A stretch of 20,418 bases of DNA. Origin: a virus. The notes beneath the pieces were generated by a model that was given only the letters and a program-made list of their open reading frames with translations, was not told the origin of the DNA and searched no databases. The number at the start of each line of letters is the position of its first letter. The stretch's first letter is position 1. Of this stretch, positions 16,028-20,418 are shown piece after piece. The stretch spans positions 1 to 20,418 of IMG/VR virus record IMGVR_UViG_3300021961_000801. The stretch is one strand, 5' to 3'. The position numbers and the translations under genes are program-made.

Positions 16028-16728
16028 ACAAAAAAATACTAGTCATATCAGATACTCACTTCCCCTATCATCACCCAGATACTTTCCCCTTCCTACAGAA
16101 ATTAAACAAATCCTATAAACCAGATCATGTGGTTCATATAGGAGACGAAATGGATTGGCACAGTATTAATGTTAGTCATGTGATTAATCCTGATTTACCC
16201 AGTCCAGCAGACGAACTGTTAGTTGGTCGTTCACTGTGTAAACAACTAGAGAAGATATTTCCTAAAGTTGTTTTACTCGAATCTAATCATGGATCAATGG
16301 TTCTTCGTAGAGCTATGGCCAAAGGAATGTCTAAGTTCTTCATTAAAGACTACAATGAAATATTAGATGTCAATAAAGATTGGCAATGGAAAGAAAGACA
16401 TATTGTAGAAACAGATAAAGGTCGGATTGTTTTTGCCCATCAGTTTTCCAAAGATATTGCCAAAGCTGTTAGAGAAGCTGCCATGTCCTGTGTACAAGGT
16501 CACTTCCATACAGTATCAGAAATTAAATATGTCGCTAATGACTTCCATTTAAATTGGGGTATGAGTGTCGGTTGTATGGTCGATAAGAAATCTTTAGCAA
16601 TGGCATATATGAAAGTGAATATGGCCAAGCCTATCCTATCTTGTGCTGTCATCACTAATGGCATACCCTATATAGTGCCTATGATCTTAAATAATTCTGG
16701 TAGTTGGGATAGAAATATCTACCTATGA
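16024..16728 (+). CDS. Calcineurin-like metallophosphoesterase
   Basis: This 234-residue enzyme should hydrolyse phosphoester bonds with two metal ions. The family motifs are in order: ISDTHF with D10 and H12, HIGDEMDW with D41, ESNH with N88 and H89 in place of the usual GNH(D/E), FAH with H139, and GHFH with H160 and H162. All metal ligands of the core appear present. The C-terminal part continues the beta sandwich. The substrate is unknown; the family includes nucleases, nucleotidases and phosphatases. ATG at 16024 is chosen over TTG at 16015 since nothing but the inverted repeat is gained upstream. The gene sits just before the lysis genes and its stop forms ATGA with the next small gene. 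Confidence 0.85.
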   Translation: MYKKILVISDTHFPYHHPDTFPFLQKLNKSYKPDHVVHIGDEMDWHSINVSHVINPDLPSPADELLVGRSLCKQLEKIFPKVVLLESNHGSMVLRRAMAKGMSKFFIKDYNEILDVNKDWQWKERHIVETDKGRIVFAHQFSKDIAKAVREAAMSCVQGHFHTVSEIKYVANDFHLNWGMSVGCMVDKKSLAMAYMKVNMAKPILSCAVITNGIPYIVPMILNNSGSWDRNIYL

Positions 16729-16904
16729 GGATTATTAAACAAAAAAATAAATTGATATTCTCTTTAACAGATGCAGAGTCTGAAAAATTCTCAGAATTAA
16801 AGGGGAAAAAAGGGCTAGTAGAAATACCCGCTTCTTGGTTCCCTGTTATCTGGGCAGACCTATGTGTTATAATAGAAGAATATCTAAAATGTACGAAGAA
16901 GTAA
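16725..16904 (+). CDS. Small protein between phosphoesterase and lysozyme
   Basis: This 59-residue protein starts with ATGA overlapping the phosphoesterase stop. It begins MRIIKQKNKLIFSLTDAESE and ends with a helix carrying WADLCVIIEEYLKC. A SLTDAESEKF helix and a strand LVEIPASWF suggest a small folded alpha/beta protein. It ends 16 bases inside the lysozyme gene. It explains the gap between those genes, and the alternative TTG-extended lysozyme reading here would put two coding frames on top of each other. No function is known to me. Confidence 0.6.
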   Translation: MRIIKQKNKLIFSLTDAESEKFSELKGKKGLVEIPASWFPVIWADLCVIIEEYLKCTKK

Positions 16905-17317
16905 AAAAATCCATTATAGACCACGAAGGTAAAGTGAATATGATCTACAAGGATCATTTAGGAAACGGAACCTTTGGTATTGGACATTTAGTATTACCGA
17001 CAGATGATTTAAAACCTGGTGTTGCCTATGACGATGATAAGGTTATGGAGATCTTTGAAAAGGATTTTGAAATAGCTTTAAACGATGCTAGGAAGTTTAT
17101 CCCAGAGGACAATATAGAACCTGTTGCCTTTTATGTAGTAATAGAAATGTGTTTCCAATTAGGACTTCCTCGTCTATCTAAATTTAAAAAGTTTCAATAT
17201 CATCTTAATAAGTGTGACTATGTTGCTGCCTCTGAAGAGATGCTCGATTCATTATGGGCAAAACAAACTCCAGAAAGAGCAAAAGCACTTGCTAAAAAGA
17301 TGAGTGATATTGGATAA
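16889..17317 (+). CDS. T4-type lysozyme (endolysin, GH24)
   Basis: This 142-residue enzyme cleaves the peptidoglycan sugar backbone at the end of infection. The catalytic set is E13, D22 and T28 (DHEG, YKDHLGNGTFGIGH), with exactly the spacing of T4 lysozyme E11, D20 and T26. GIGH follows as expected. The C-terminal helices carry an ALNDARKFIPED and a FYVVIEMCFQLGLP motif, also in family order. The ATG at 16889 gives the correct short N-terminus; a TTG at 16835 would add an unrelated 18-residue leader. No signal peptide is seen, so it needs the holin for release. It overlaps the small gene before by 16 bases. Confidence 0.88.
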   Translation: MYEEVKKSIIDHEGKVNMIYKDHLGNGTFGIGHLVLPTDDLKPGVAYDDDKVMEIFEKDFEIALNDARKFIPEDNIEPVAFYVVIEMCFQLGLPRLSKFKKFQYHLNKCDYVAASEEMLDSLWAKQTPERAKALAKKMSDIG

Positions 17318-17333
17318 CCGAAAGGAGTAAAAG

Positions 17334-17447
17334 ATGAAAAAATCTTGGGATTGGGTACTAGGTTTATGGAATAAATTAAACACTCACGCAAAATGGATCA
17401 TCATTATTGCATTAAGTTTAATAGCCTATAATTGGTGGATTGCTTAA
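17334..17447 (+). CDS. 37-residue single-TM protein
   Basis: This tiny protein has a Trp-rich amphipathic start (MKKSWDWVLGLWNKLN), a membrane segment (WIIIIALSLIAYNWWI) and ends at TAA. A strong AAAGGAG lies seven bases upstream, and its TAA overlaps the ATG of the holin (TAATG). Position between lysozyme and holin and the small membrane form suggest an antiholin or other lysis modulator, but this is inference. Confidence 0.7.
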   Translation: MKKSWDWVLGLWNKLNTHAKWIIIIALSLIAYNWWIA

Positions 17448-17860
17448 TGCTATCTAAACTATTAGGTGGATCTTTAGTGGAGACTGTCGGTAAAGTTATC
17501 GACAGTGTCCATACTTCTGAAGAAGAAAAAGGTCAAATCAAAATAAAACTCCAAGAGTTAGAAAACGAAATTAATAAGAAACAAATGGACATCAATCTTG
17601 CTGATTCCCAATCTACTGCTACCGATATTGGTGGTATTATGCAGAGGTCGTGGAGGCCTCTTATAGGCATGAGTTGTGCTTTAGCCATAGCATGGGAGTA
17701 TGTTTTAAAACAATTTATTATTTTTATTCTTGCTGCTTTTAATATTGAACATGCACCTCTTCCAGAGTTAGACATGGCCACTCTGTTCCCTTTAGTCACT
17801 GCCTTATTAGGTATGGCAGGATTACGCAGTTATGAGAAAAAAAATAACCTTACAAAATGA
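17447..17860 (+). CDS. 3-TM holin (GTA-holin-like)
   Basis: This 137-residue protein has a helix (residues 1-20), a charged coiled region (24-55), and then RSWRPLIGMSCALAIAWEYV (67-86) with further membrane stretches to about 100 and at about 110-125. The RSWRPLIG motif with two or three membrane segments is the hallmark of the 3-TM holin family known from gene transfer agents. It should form the membrane lesion that lets lysozyme reach peptidoglycan. The ATG at 17447 is chosen over an upstream TTG at 17432, as it makes a TAATG overlap with the 37-residue gene. Its stop forms ATGA with the Cys-rich gene. Confidence 0.82.
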   Translation: MLSKLLGGSLVETVGKVIDSVHTSEEEKGQIKIKLQELENEINKKQMDINLADSQSTATDIGGIMQRSWRPLIGMSCALAIAWEYVLKQFIIFILAAFNIEHAPLPELDMATLFPLVTALLGMAGLRSYEKKNNLTK

Positions 17861-17949
17861 ATAAATGTATTAAATGTGGATGCCCTTGCCATTGTGAGAT
17901 GACTTGTATAGACTGTGATTGTGCAGGTTGCACACACGAAAAGGAGTAA
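17857..17949 (+). CDS. 30-residue protein with nine cysteines
   Basis: This tiny protein contains Cys at residues 4, 7, 9, 11, 13, 17, 20, 22 and 25 and His at 12 and 27. The start is MNKCIKCGCPCHCE. The C-x-C and C-x-x-C spacings are like those of metallothioneins, so binding of zinc, copper or iron-type ions is likely. It overlaps the holin stop by ATGA, and its final codons hold the AAGGAG ribosome site for the next gene. It has no membrane segment. Nine Cys codons in 30 are hard to explain by chance. Metal storage, protection or a structural metal knot are all possible. Confidence 0.75.
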   Translation: MNKCIKCGCPCHCEMTCIDCDCAGCTHEKE

Positions 17950-17952
17950 CTA

Positions 17953-18279
17953 ATGAGCACTGTAAAAGAACTTCAAGATCAGTTAGATAAAATCAAAAAT
18001 GATAAAAGAGAACTTAGAAAAGAAAATAGAGAACTCAGAGAAGATATCAAAGAAAAGGATATTACGATTAAGTTCTTAACGGAACAACTAGGTAATGCCT
18101 ATGATCGTCTATTACAATCTAATCAAAAATTAATTAACATTACAGTCGATGAGGTAGTAGCTTTTAATAAACTAAAAGCAGATCATCGTAAAGAAAGAGA
18201 ACTAGCTCAAGCCTTAGAGCAACAAGAAATTAATGCAGCTAAGTTAAAAGGAAATAATAATGTCAGATCCAAGACTTAA
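17953..18279 (+). CDS. Coiled-coil protein
   Basis: This 108-residue protein is almost entirely charged helix: repeated Lys, Glu, Asp and Leu in heptad order for residues about 3-50 (KELQDQLDKIKNDKRELRKE) and a second helix to about 100. No membrane segment or cysteine is visible. The strong AAGGAG site lies inside the Cys-rich gene before. Its last 20 bases overlap the next gene. A scaffold or spanin-like role is not supported by a signal or anchor, so I leave the function open. Confidence 0.65.
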   Translation: MSTVKELQDQLDKIKNDKRELRKENRELREDIKEKDITIKFLTEQLGNAYDRLLQSNQKLINITVDEVVAFNKLKADHRKERELAQALEQQEINAAKLKGNNNVRSKT

Positions 18280-18535
18280 ACGTGCAGGTGTTAGTGGATT
18301 TAATAAACCTAAAAGAACACCTAATCATCCAACCAAATCACACGTAGTTGTTGCTAAAGAAGGTGATAAGGTTAAAACTATTCGCTTTGGTCAACAAGGC
18401 GTATCTGGTGCTGGTAAGAATCCTACAACAGCATCTGAGAAAGCAAGACGTAAATCTTTTAAAGCACGTCATGCTAAGAATATTGCCAAAGGAAAGATGT
18501 CAGCAGCCTATTGGGCAGATAAGGAGAAATGGTAA
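18260..18535 (+). CDS. DUF6321-like conserved small protein
   Basis: This 91-residue basic protein is highly typical. It contains PRLKRAGVSGFNKPKRTPNH at the start, then SHVVVAKEGDKVKTIRFGQQ and a C-terminal KSFKARHAKNIAKGK followed by MSAAYWADKEKW. I recognise this pattern as DUF6321, common in marine phages, with no known function. The net positive charge suggests a nucleic-acid partner. AAAGGA precedes the ATG, and its TAA forms TAATG with the next gene. Confidence 0.75.
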   Translation: MSDPRLKRAGVSGFNKPKRTPNHPTKSHVVVAKEGDKVKTIRFGQQGVSGAGKNPTTASEKARRKSFKARHAKNIAKGKMSAAYWADKEKW

Positions 18536-18690
18536 TGAACGTCTGGGAAAAGAAATACAAAGGAAAAACATCCTCTATCAAAGACAAAAAAGGTTACGCT
18601 GCCATAAAGGAACAGGCAGACAAAAAGTTTGGCAAGAAGGTAAGTCTTGTCAAGAACATGTGGATTTCCAAACAACTCAAGAAAGGATAG
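18535..18690 (+). CDS. 51-residue lysine-rich protein
   Basis: The protein begins MNVWEKKYKGKTSSIKDKKG and ends with a basic helix NMWISKQLKKG. It has no cysteine or membrane segment. AAGGAG lies nine bases upstream inside the previous gene, and TAATG joins the two. The reading in another frame of the same DNA runs through here, but lacks its own start support. Nucleic-acid binding is possible by charge alone. Confidence 0.6.
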   Translation: MNVWEKKYKGKTSSIKDKKGYAAIKEQADKKFGKKVSLVKNMWISKQLKKG

Positions 18691-18695
18691 GAAAA

Positions 18696-18803
18696 ATGCC
18701 TAAAGTAGATAATAAAAAATTCCCTTATACAGAAAAGGGTATGAAAGACGCAAAGAAGTACGCAAAGAAGAAGAATAAAAAAGTATCTTATAAGAAAAAA
18801 TAA
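18696..18803 (+). CDS. 35-residue lysine-rich peptide
   Basis: This small protein (MPKVDNKKFPYTEKGMKDAK, then a run rich in Lys and Tyr) has about 15 lysines. The motif KFPYTEKGMKDAKKYAKK resembles short tails of small basic phage proteins I have seen. AGGA precedes the ATG, and TAATG joins it to the next gene. The longer open frame starting at 18348 in this frame is rejected in favour of this start. Confidence 0.6.
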   Translation: MPKVDNKKFPYTEKGMKDAKKYAKKKNKKVSYKKK

Positions 18804-18943
18804 TGGCCAAGAAACAAACCAACGTAACCAACATAGAACATGTTGTGAAGAAAACTACGATTGGTGATGGTAGAATATCTACAGCTACGATGAATAAAGA
18901 TAAAAGACGTAGCTTTAAGAAATACAGAGGACAGGGTAGATAA
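18803..18943 (+). CDS. 46-residue basic protein
   Basis: The protein starts MAKKQTNVTNIEHVVKKTTI with a short strand and ends in a basic tail DKRRSFKKYRGQGR. It is coupled by TAATG at both ends. The basic tail might contact RNA or DNA. I recognise no family. Codon use looks like that of its neighbours. Confidence 0.55.
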   Translation: MAKKQTNVTNIEHVVKKTTIGDGRISTATMNKDKRRSFKKYRGQGR

Positions 18944-19224
18944 TGCCCAAAAAACCCGAAAAGAAGCCCTTACAGCTAGTAGAAATAACTTGGGTTGATT
19001 CGGGTAGGGCCTCTGGTGAATGGGGTAATGCTTCTGAAACTATGAAGAAATCTATGCCCACATGTAAATCAGTGGGTTGGTGGTACGATCAGAATAAAGA
19101 AAAAATACTAATCTTTGGTGCTATTGAATTAGATAAACAAGGTGAACCCATTAAAGGAACGGAAGGTTCTGAACAAGAGTTCTTAAAGAAATGTGTCACC
19201 CAGATAGAGTTTATCGATGCTTAA
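18943..19224 (+). CDS. Conserved hypothetical protein
   Basis: This 93-residue protein is beta-rich: LQLVEITWVDSGRASGEWGN, then SVGWWYDQNKEKILIFGAIE, and a C-terminal strand TQIEFIDA. Two cysteines lie at about 41 and 84. The WVDSG start with SVGWWY resembles small phage proteins with no known function, sometimes near host-takeover or late accessory genes. It is coupled to the gene before by TAATG and overlaps the following gene by eight bases. Confidence 0.65.
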   Translation: MPKKPEKKPLQLVEITWVDSGRASGEWGNASETMKKSMPTCKSVGWWYDQNKEKILIFGAIELDKQGEPIKGTEGSEQEFLKKCVTQIEFIDA

Positions 19225-19420
19225 ATTCTTCTTAGTCGGTTGGGTTTGTGTCGGTGTTATGTCTGATGAAACCTGTGTTAGAATGGGATCAGAAGTGATA
19301 CATAAATCATATCAGGAGTGTAATGAATACTATCAAGCAGTAACTCAAGATCTCCAAGATTTAAAAGATGTAACACTAAAGTTTACTTGTGTTGAAGCTG
19401 GGCTACTAGAAGATCTATAA
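19217..19420 (+). CDS. Small probably exported four-cysteine protein
   Basis: This 67-residue protein has a hydrophobic start (MLKFFLVGWVCVGVM), a possible signal or anchor, then cysteines at 20, 35 and 58 plus C11 in the start, so disulfides are possible after export. The middle is helical (SYQECNEYYQAVTQDLQD). It is the last plus-strand gene and overlaps the end of the minus-strand gene by six bases. No function is recognised. Confidence 0.6.
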   Translation: MLKFFLVGWVCVGVMSDETCVRMGSEVIHKSYQECNEYYQAVTQDLQDLKDVTLKFTCVEAGLLEDL

Positions 19421-19591
19421 AGTTCTTCTGTGAAACTTAGGGAATACTCCCTCTTCTTTAAAAGTCATATAGGCAGCATACCAATCTTTTTTGTATTCAG
19501 CTTGGCAAAACTCTTTAATAGTTCTGTCTTTATCTTCCTTGTTAAAGAAATTTAAAAAGTGATTCATTGCTCTTTTAGTTAAGTTAAACAT
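19415..19591 (-). CDS. 58-residue minus-strand protein
   Basis: The protein starts MFNLTKRAMNHFLNFFNKED and continues as a helix with EFCQAEYKKDWYAAYMTFKE, ending HRRTL. GGAG is placed seven bases before the ATG, as in the strongest genes here. It is mainly helical and charged, with aromatic residues at regular steps, and has no membrane segment. It converges with the plus-strand operon, and its stop lies inside the last plus gene. No function is recognised. Confidence 0.6.
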   Translation of the reverse strand: MFNLTKRAMNHFLNFFNKEDKDRTIKEFCQAEYKKDWYAAYMTFKEEGVFPKFHRRTL

Positions 19592-19625
19592 TATTTTTCT
19601 CCGTTTATAAATTGCAAATCTTGTT

Positions 19626-19637
19626 CTGTATATACAG
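19626..19637. promoter_or_regulatory. Perfect 12-bp palindrome, possible operator
   Basis: CTGTATATACAG lies about 35 bases upstream of the minus-strand 58-residue gene. A perfect dyad here could bind a dimeric repressor, and the TATATA part could also serve as a -10 element. It is not a LexA box, which needs a 16-base CTG-N10-CAG pattern. No matching -35 element is clear. Confidence 0.3.
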
Positions 19638-19705
19638 GCATGAAATAATATAACACACGAAGTGTTGAATTTACTGTGTATTTAAGTGATAACTGATGTG
19701 CATTT

Positions 19706-19732
19706 GTGAGGGCAGTGGTGTACCACCCTCAC
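19706..19732. promoter_or_regulatory. GC-rich hairpin in the convergent junction region
   Basis: GTGAGGG (19706-19712) pairs perfectly with CCCTCAC (19726-19732), and an inner TGG/CCA pairing closes a short loop. It stands out in an AT-rich, gene-free stretch of 171 bases between two minus-strand genes. Neither side has a T-run, so it is not a standard terminator. It may still stop or stabilise plus-strand read-through, or process minus-strand RNA. Confidence 0.45.
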
Positions 19733-19762
19733 CGCAGAGGCTCGACTATTAAGGAGGAAGGA

Positions 19763-20110
19763 TTATCGAGTAAACTTCATTTCTTCCATGACTGCTTTGT
19801 TCATGGACATCTTAAACATAATCCGATTACGATTATCTTCATGTTCAGCTTGTGCTTTCATTTTATTTAAACGGACTTGTTCATATTCTTTTAAATATTC
19901 TTGGAACCGGGGATCTGCCTTTGCTCTTTTTTCACTTTCAGAAGCAGACTTACCTTCATTCATAAATTGAACTTCAATTCTAGCCCGGACAACACTAATC
20001 ATATTCTCACCATATTTTTCGGCTGCATCAGCTTCTGCTAATTTTTCCCCGGACTCTCTAAATTTATTTAGTAATGCTTCTGTGTCTTTGTTTATTTCTA
20101 TTAAACTCAT
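19763..20110 (-). CDS. Helical minus-strand protein of unknown function
   Basis: This 115-residue protein is almost entirely charged helix. It begins SLIEINKDTEALLNKFRESG, and a middle helix carries RARIEVQFMNEGKSASESEK and RFQEYLKEYEQVRLNKMKAQ. The ATG at 20110 is preferred over the ATG directly before it (20113), as AGGAG then lies five bases upstream. I recall similar helical proteins in early regions of marine podoviruses, without a function. A 47-base overlap with the end of the zinc-ribbon gene suggests coupling. Confidence 0.7.
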   Translation of the reverse strand: MSLIEINKDTEALLNKFRESGEKLAEADAAEKYGENMISVVRARIEVQFMNEGKSASESEKRAKADPRFQEYLKEYEQVRLNKMKAQAEHEDNRNRIMFKMSMNKAVMEEMKFTR

Positions 20111-20264
20111 CATAACTCCTATTGTAACAACGAATACATAAAAAGTTTTTCTTCATTGTATCTAGTGACATCATCATTGCTTTTGTGTACATCCTATCAC
20201 AACTTAAACATAGATCAATCTGTTTAGATTCCTTTGATAAAGGTGTCCAATGATTACCTGACAA
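20064..20264 (-). CDS. Zinc-ribbon-like protein, start uncertain
   Basis: This 66-residue frame contains CLSC and, 25 residues on, CIRC: two CxxC pairs in the form of a zinc ribbon. The end is basic (NRNKQRHRSITK). The only in-frame start is TTG at 20264, with no ribosome site. The segment LSGNHWTPL at its start resembles the inside of known small phage proteins, not a start, and a neighbouring frame reads a plausible N-terminus (YVISKENKNGQ) from a GTG at about 20311 with GAGGGA before it. A one-base deletion or an assembly error in an A-run may have split the gene. Confidence 0.5.
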   Translation of the reverse strand: MSGNHWTPLSKESKQIDLCLSCDRMYTKAMMMSLDTMKKNFLCIRCYNRSYDEFNRNKQRHRSITK

Positions 20265-20418
20265 GTAAGTATAAGTATTTGTCCATTTTTATTTTCTTTT
20301 GAAATAACATACACTCCCTCTTTTCAAATGCTCTTTTGATACCACTATTCATCATTCTTAAATTTAAATTATCTTTTTCTTGAAGATCATTAGCTAAGAA
20401 CCCTTGATGATATAAATA
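20254..20418 (-). CDS. Partial minus-strand ORF at the right edge
   Basis: A frame enters from the right edge and stops with TAA at 20256-20254, giving 54 residues. The first half (YLYHQGFLANDLQEKDNLNL) looks like a normal helical protein. The last part (MDKYLYLLVR) covers the same DNA as the suspected frameshift of the zinc-ribbon gene, so the true end of this gene is unclear. The gene start lies outside the window. Confidence 0.45.
   Translation of the reverse strand, partial: YLYHQGFLANDLQEKDNLNLRMMNSGIKRAFEKRECMLFQKKIKMDKYLYLLVR

Noticed and set aside
16679-16957. Minus-strand frame across the phosphoesterase end
   Set aside because: It is antisense to three overlapping plus-strand genes, and its composition looks like a shadow.
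17533-17799. Minus-strand frame within the holin gene
   Set aside because: The plus-strand holin has a clear family motif and coupling; this frame has neither.
18348-18695. Upstream part of a long plus-strand frame
   Set aside because: It overlaps the DUF6321-like gene and the 51-residue gene in another frame; only its last 35 codons from the ATG at 18696 have start support.
19626-19637. LexA (SOS) box
   Set aside because: CTG and CAG are separated by six bases rather than ten, so the site is kept only as a generic palindrome.
19788-19970. Plus-strand frame opposite the helical minus-strand gene
   Set aside because: The minus-strand gene has a strong ribosome site and typical composition; the AAGGAGG at 19751 is too far from this ATG.

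Overview
The window is one contiguous piece of a tailed double-stranded DNA phage genome, and everything recognisable in it is viral. The base composition is visibly AT-rich. The gene order (portal end, scaffold, major capsid, adaptor, nozzle-like protein, ejection proteins, fibres, lysis genes) is that of a short-tailed podovirus. Several proteins match types I associate with marine phages of SAR11-like bacteria and cyanobacteria: the DUF5309/SU10-type capsid, fibres with paired N-terminal anchors, and DUF6447-like and DUF6321-like small proteins. A marine podovirus, perhaps a pelagiphage, is the best guess, but the host is inference. I see no tRNA, rRNA, CRISPR array, integrase or insertion sequence.

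Layout. Positions 1-60 are the tail of a probable portal gene. Positions 87-2074 hold scaffold and major capsid, followed by a strong GC hairpin at 2092-2117 in the place where T7-type phages attenuate transcription. Positions 2141-6351 hold two small capsid-adjacent genes, a head-tail adaptor, a small virion protein, an unusual protein made of nine exact-length 20-residue repeats plus five 11-residue repeats, a nozzle-like protein and a small tail protein. Positions 6335-10861 hold a GNAT-like protein and three large ejection (internal virion) proteins. Positions 10923-14160 hold two fibre genes that share a paralogous N-terminal docking segment, with small accessory genes between and after them. 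Positions 14193-15978 hold small coiled-coil and membrane proteins and another virion protein. Positions 16024-17860 hold a metallophosphoesterase, a T4-type lysozyme, a tiny membrane protein and a 3-TM holin. Positions 17857-19420 are a chain of tiny translationally coupled genes, including a 30-residue protein with nine cysteines. From 19415 to the right edge the genes are on the minus strand, so two transcription units converge there.

Almost all plus-strand genes are joined by ATGA, TAATG or short overlaps, so the late region probably runs as one long operon making heads, tails and lysis proteins. Seven genes with support from coupling or ribosome sites are shorter than 60 codons and easy to miss: 16725-16904, 17334-17447, 17857-17949, 18535-18690, 18696-18803, 18803-18943 and 19415-19591 (minus). 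Four starts are corrected from TTG to a downstream ATG (15763, 16024, 16889, 17447). The most unusual items are the repeat protein, the nine-cysteine microprotein, the metallophosphoesterase whose start lies in an inverted repeat beside a perfect DnaA-box 9-mer, and a possible frameshift in the minus-strand zinc-ribbon gene near the right edge.
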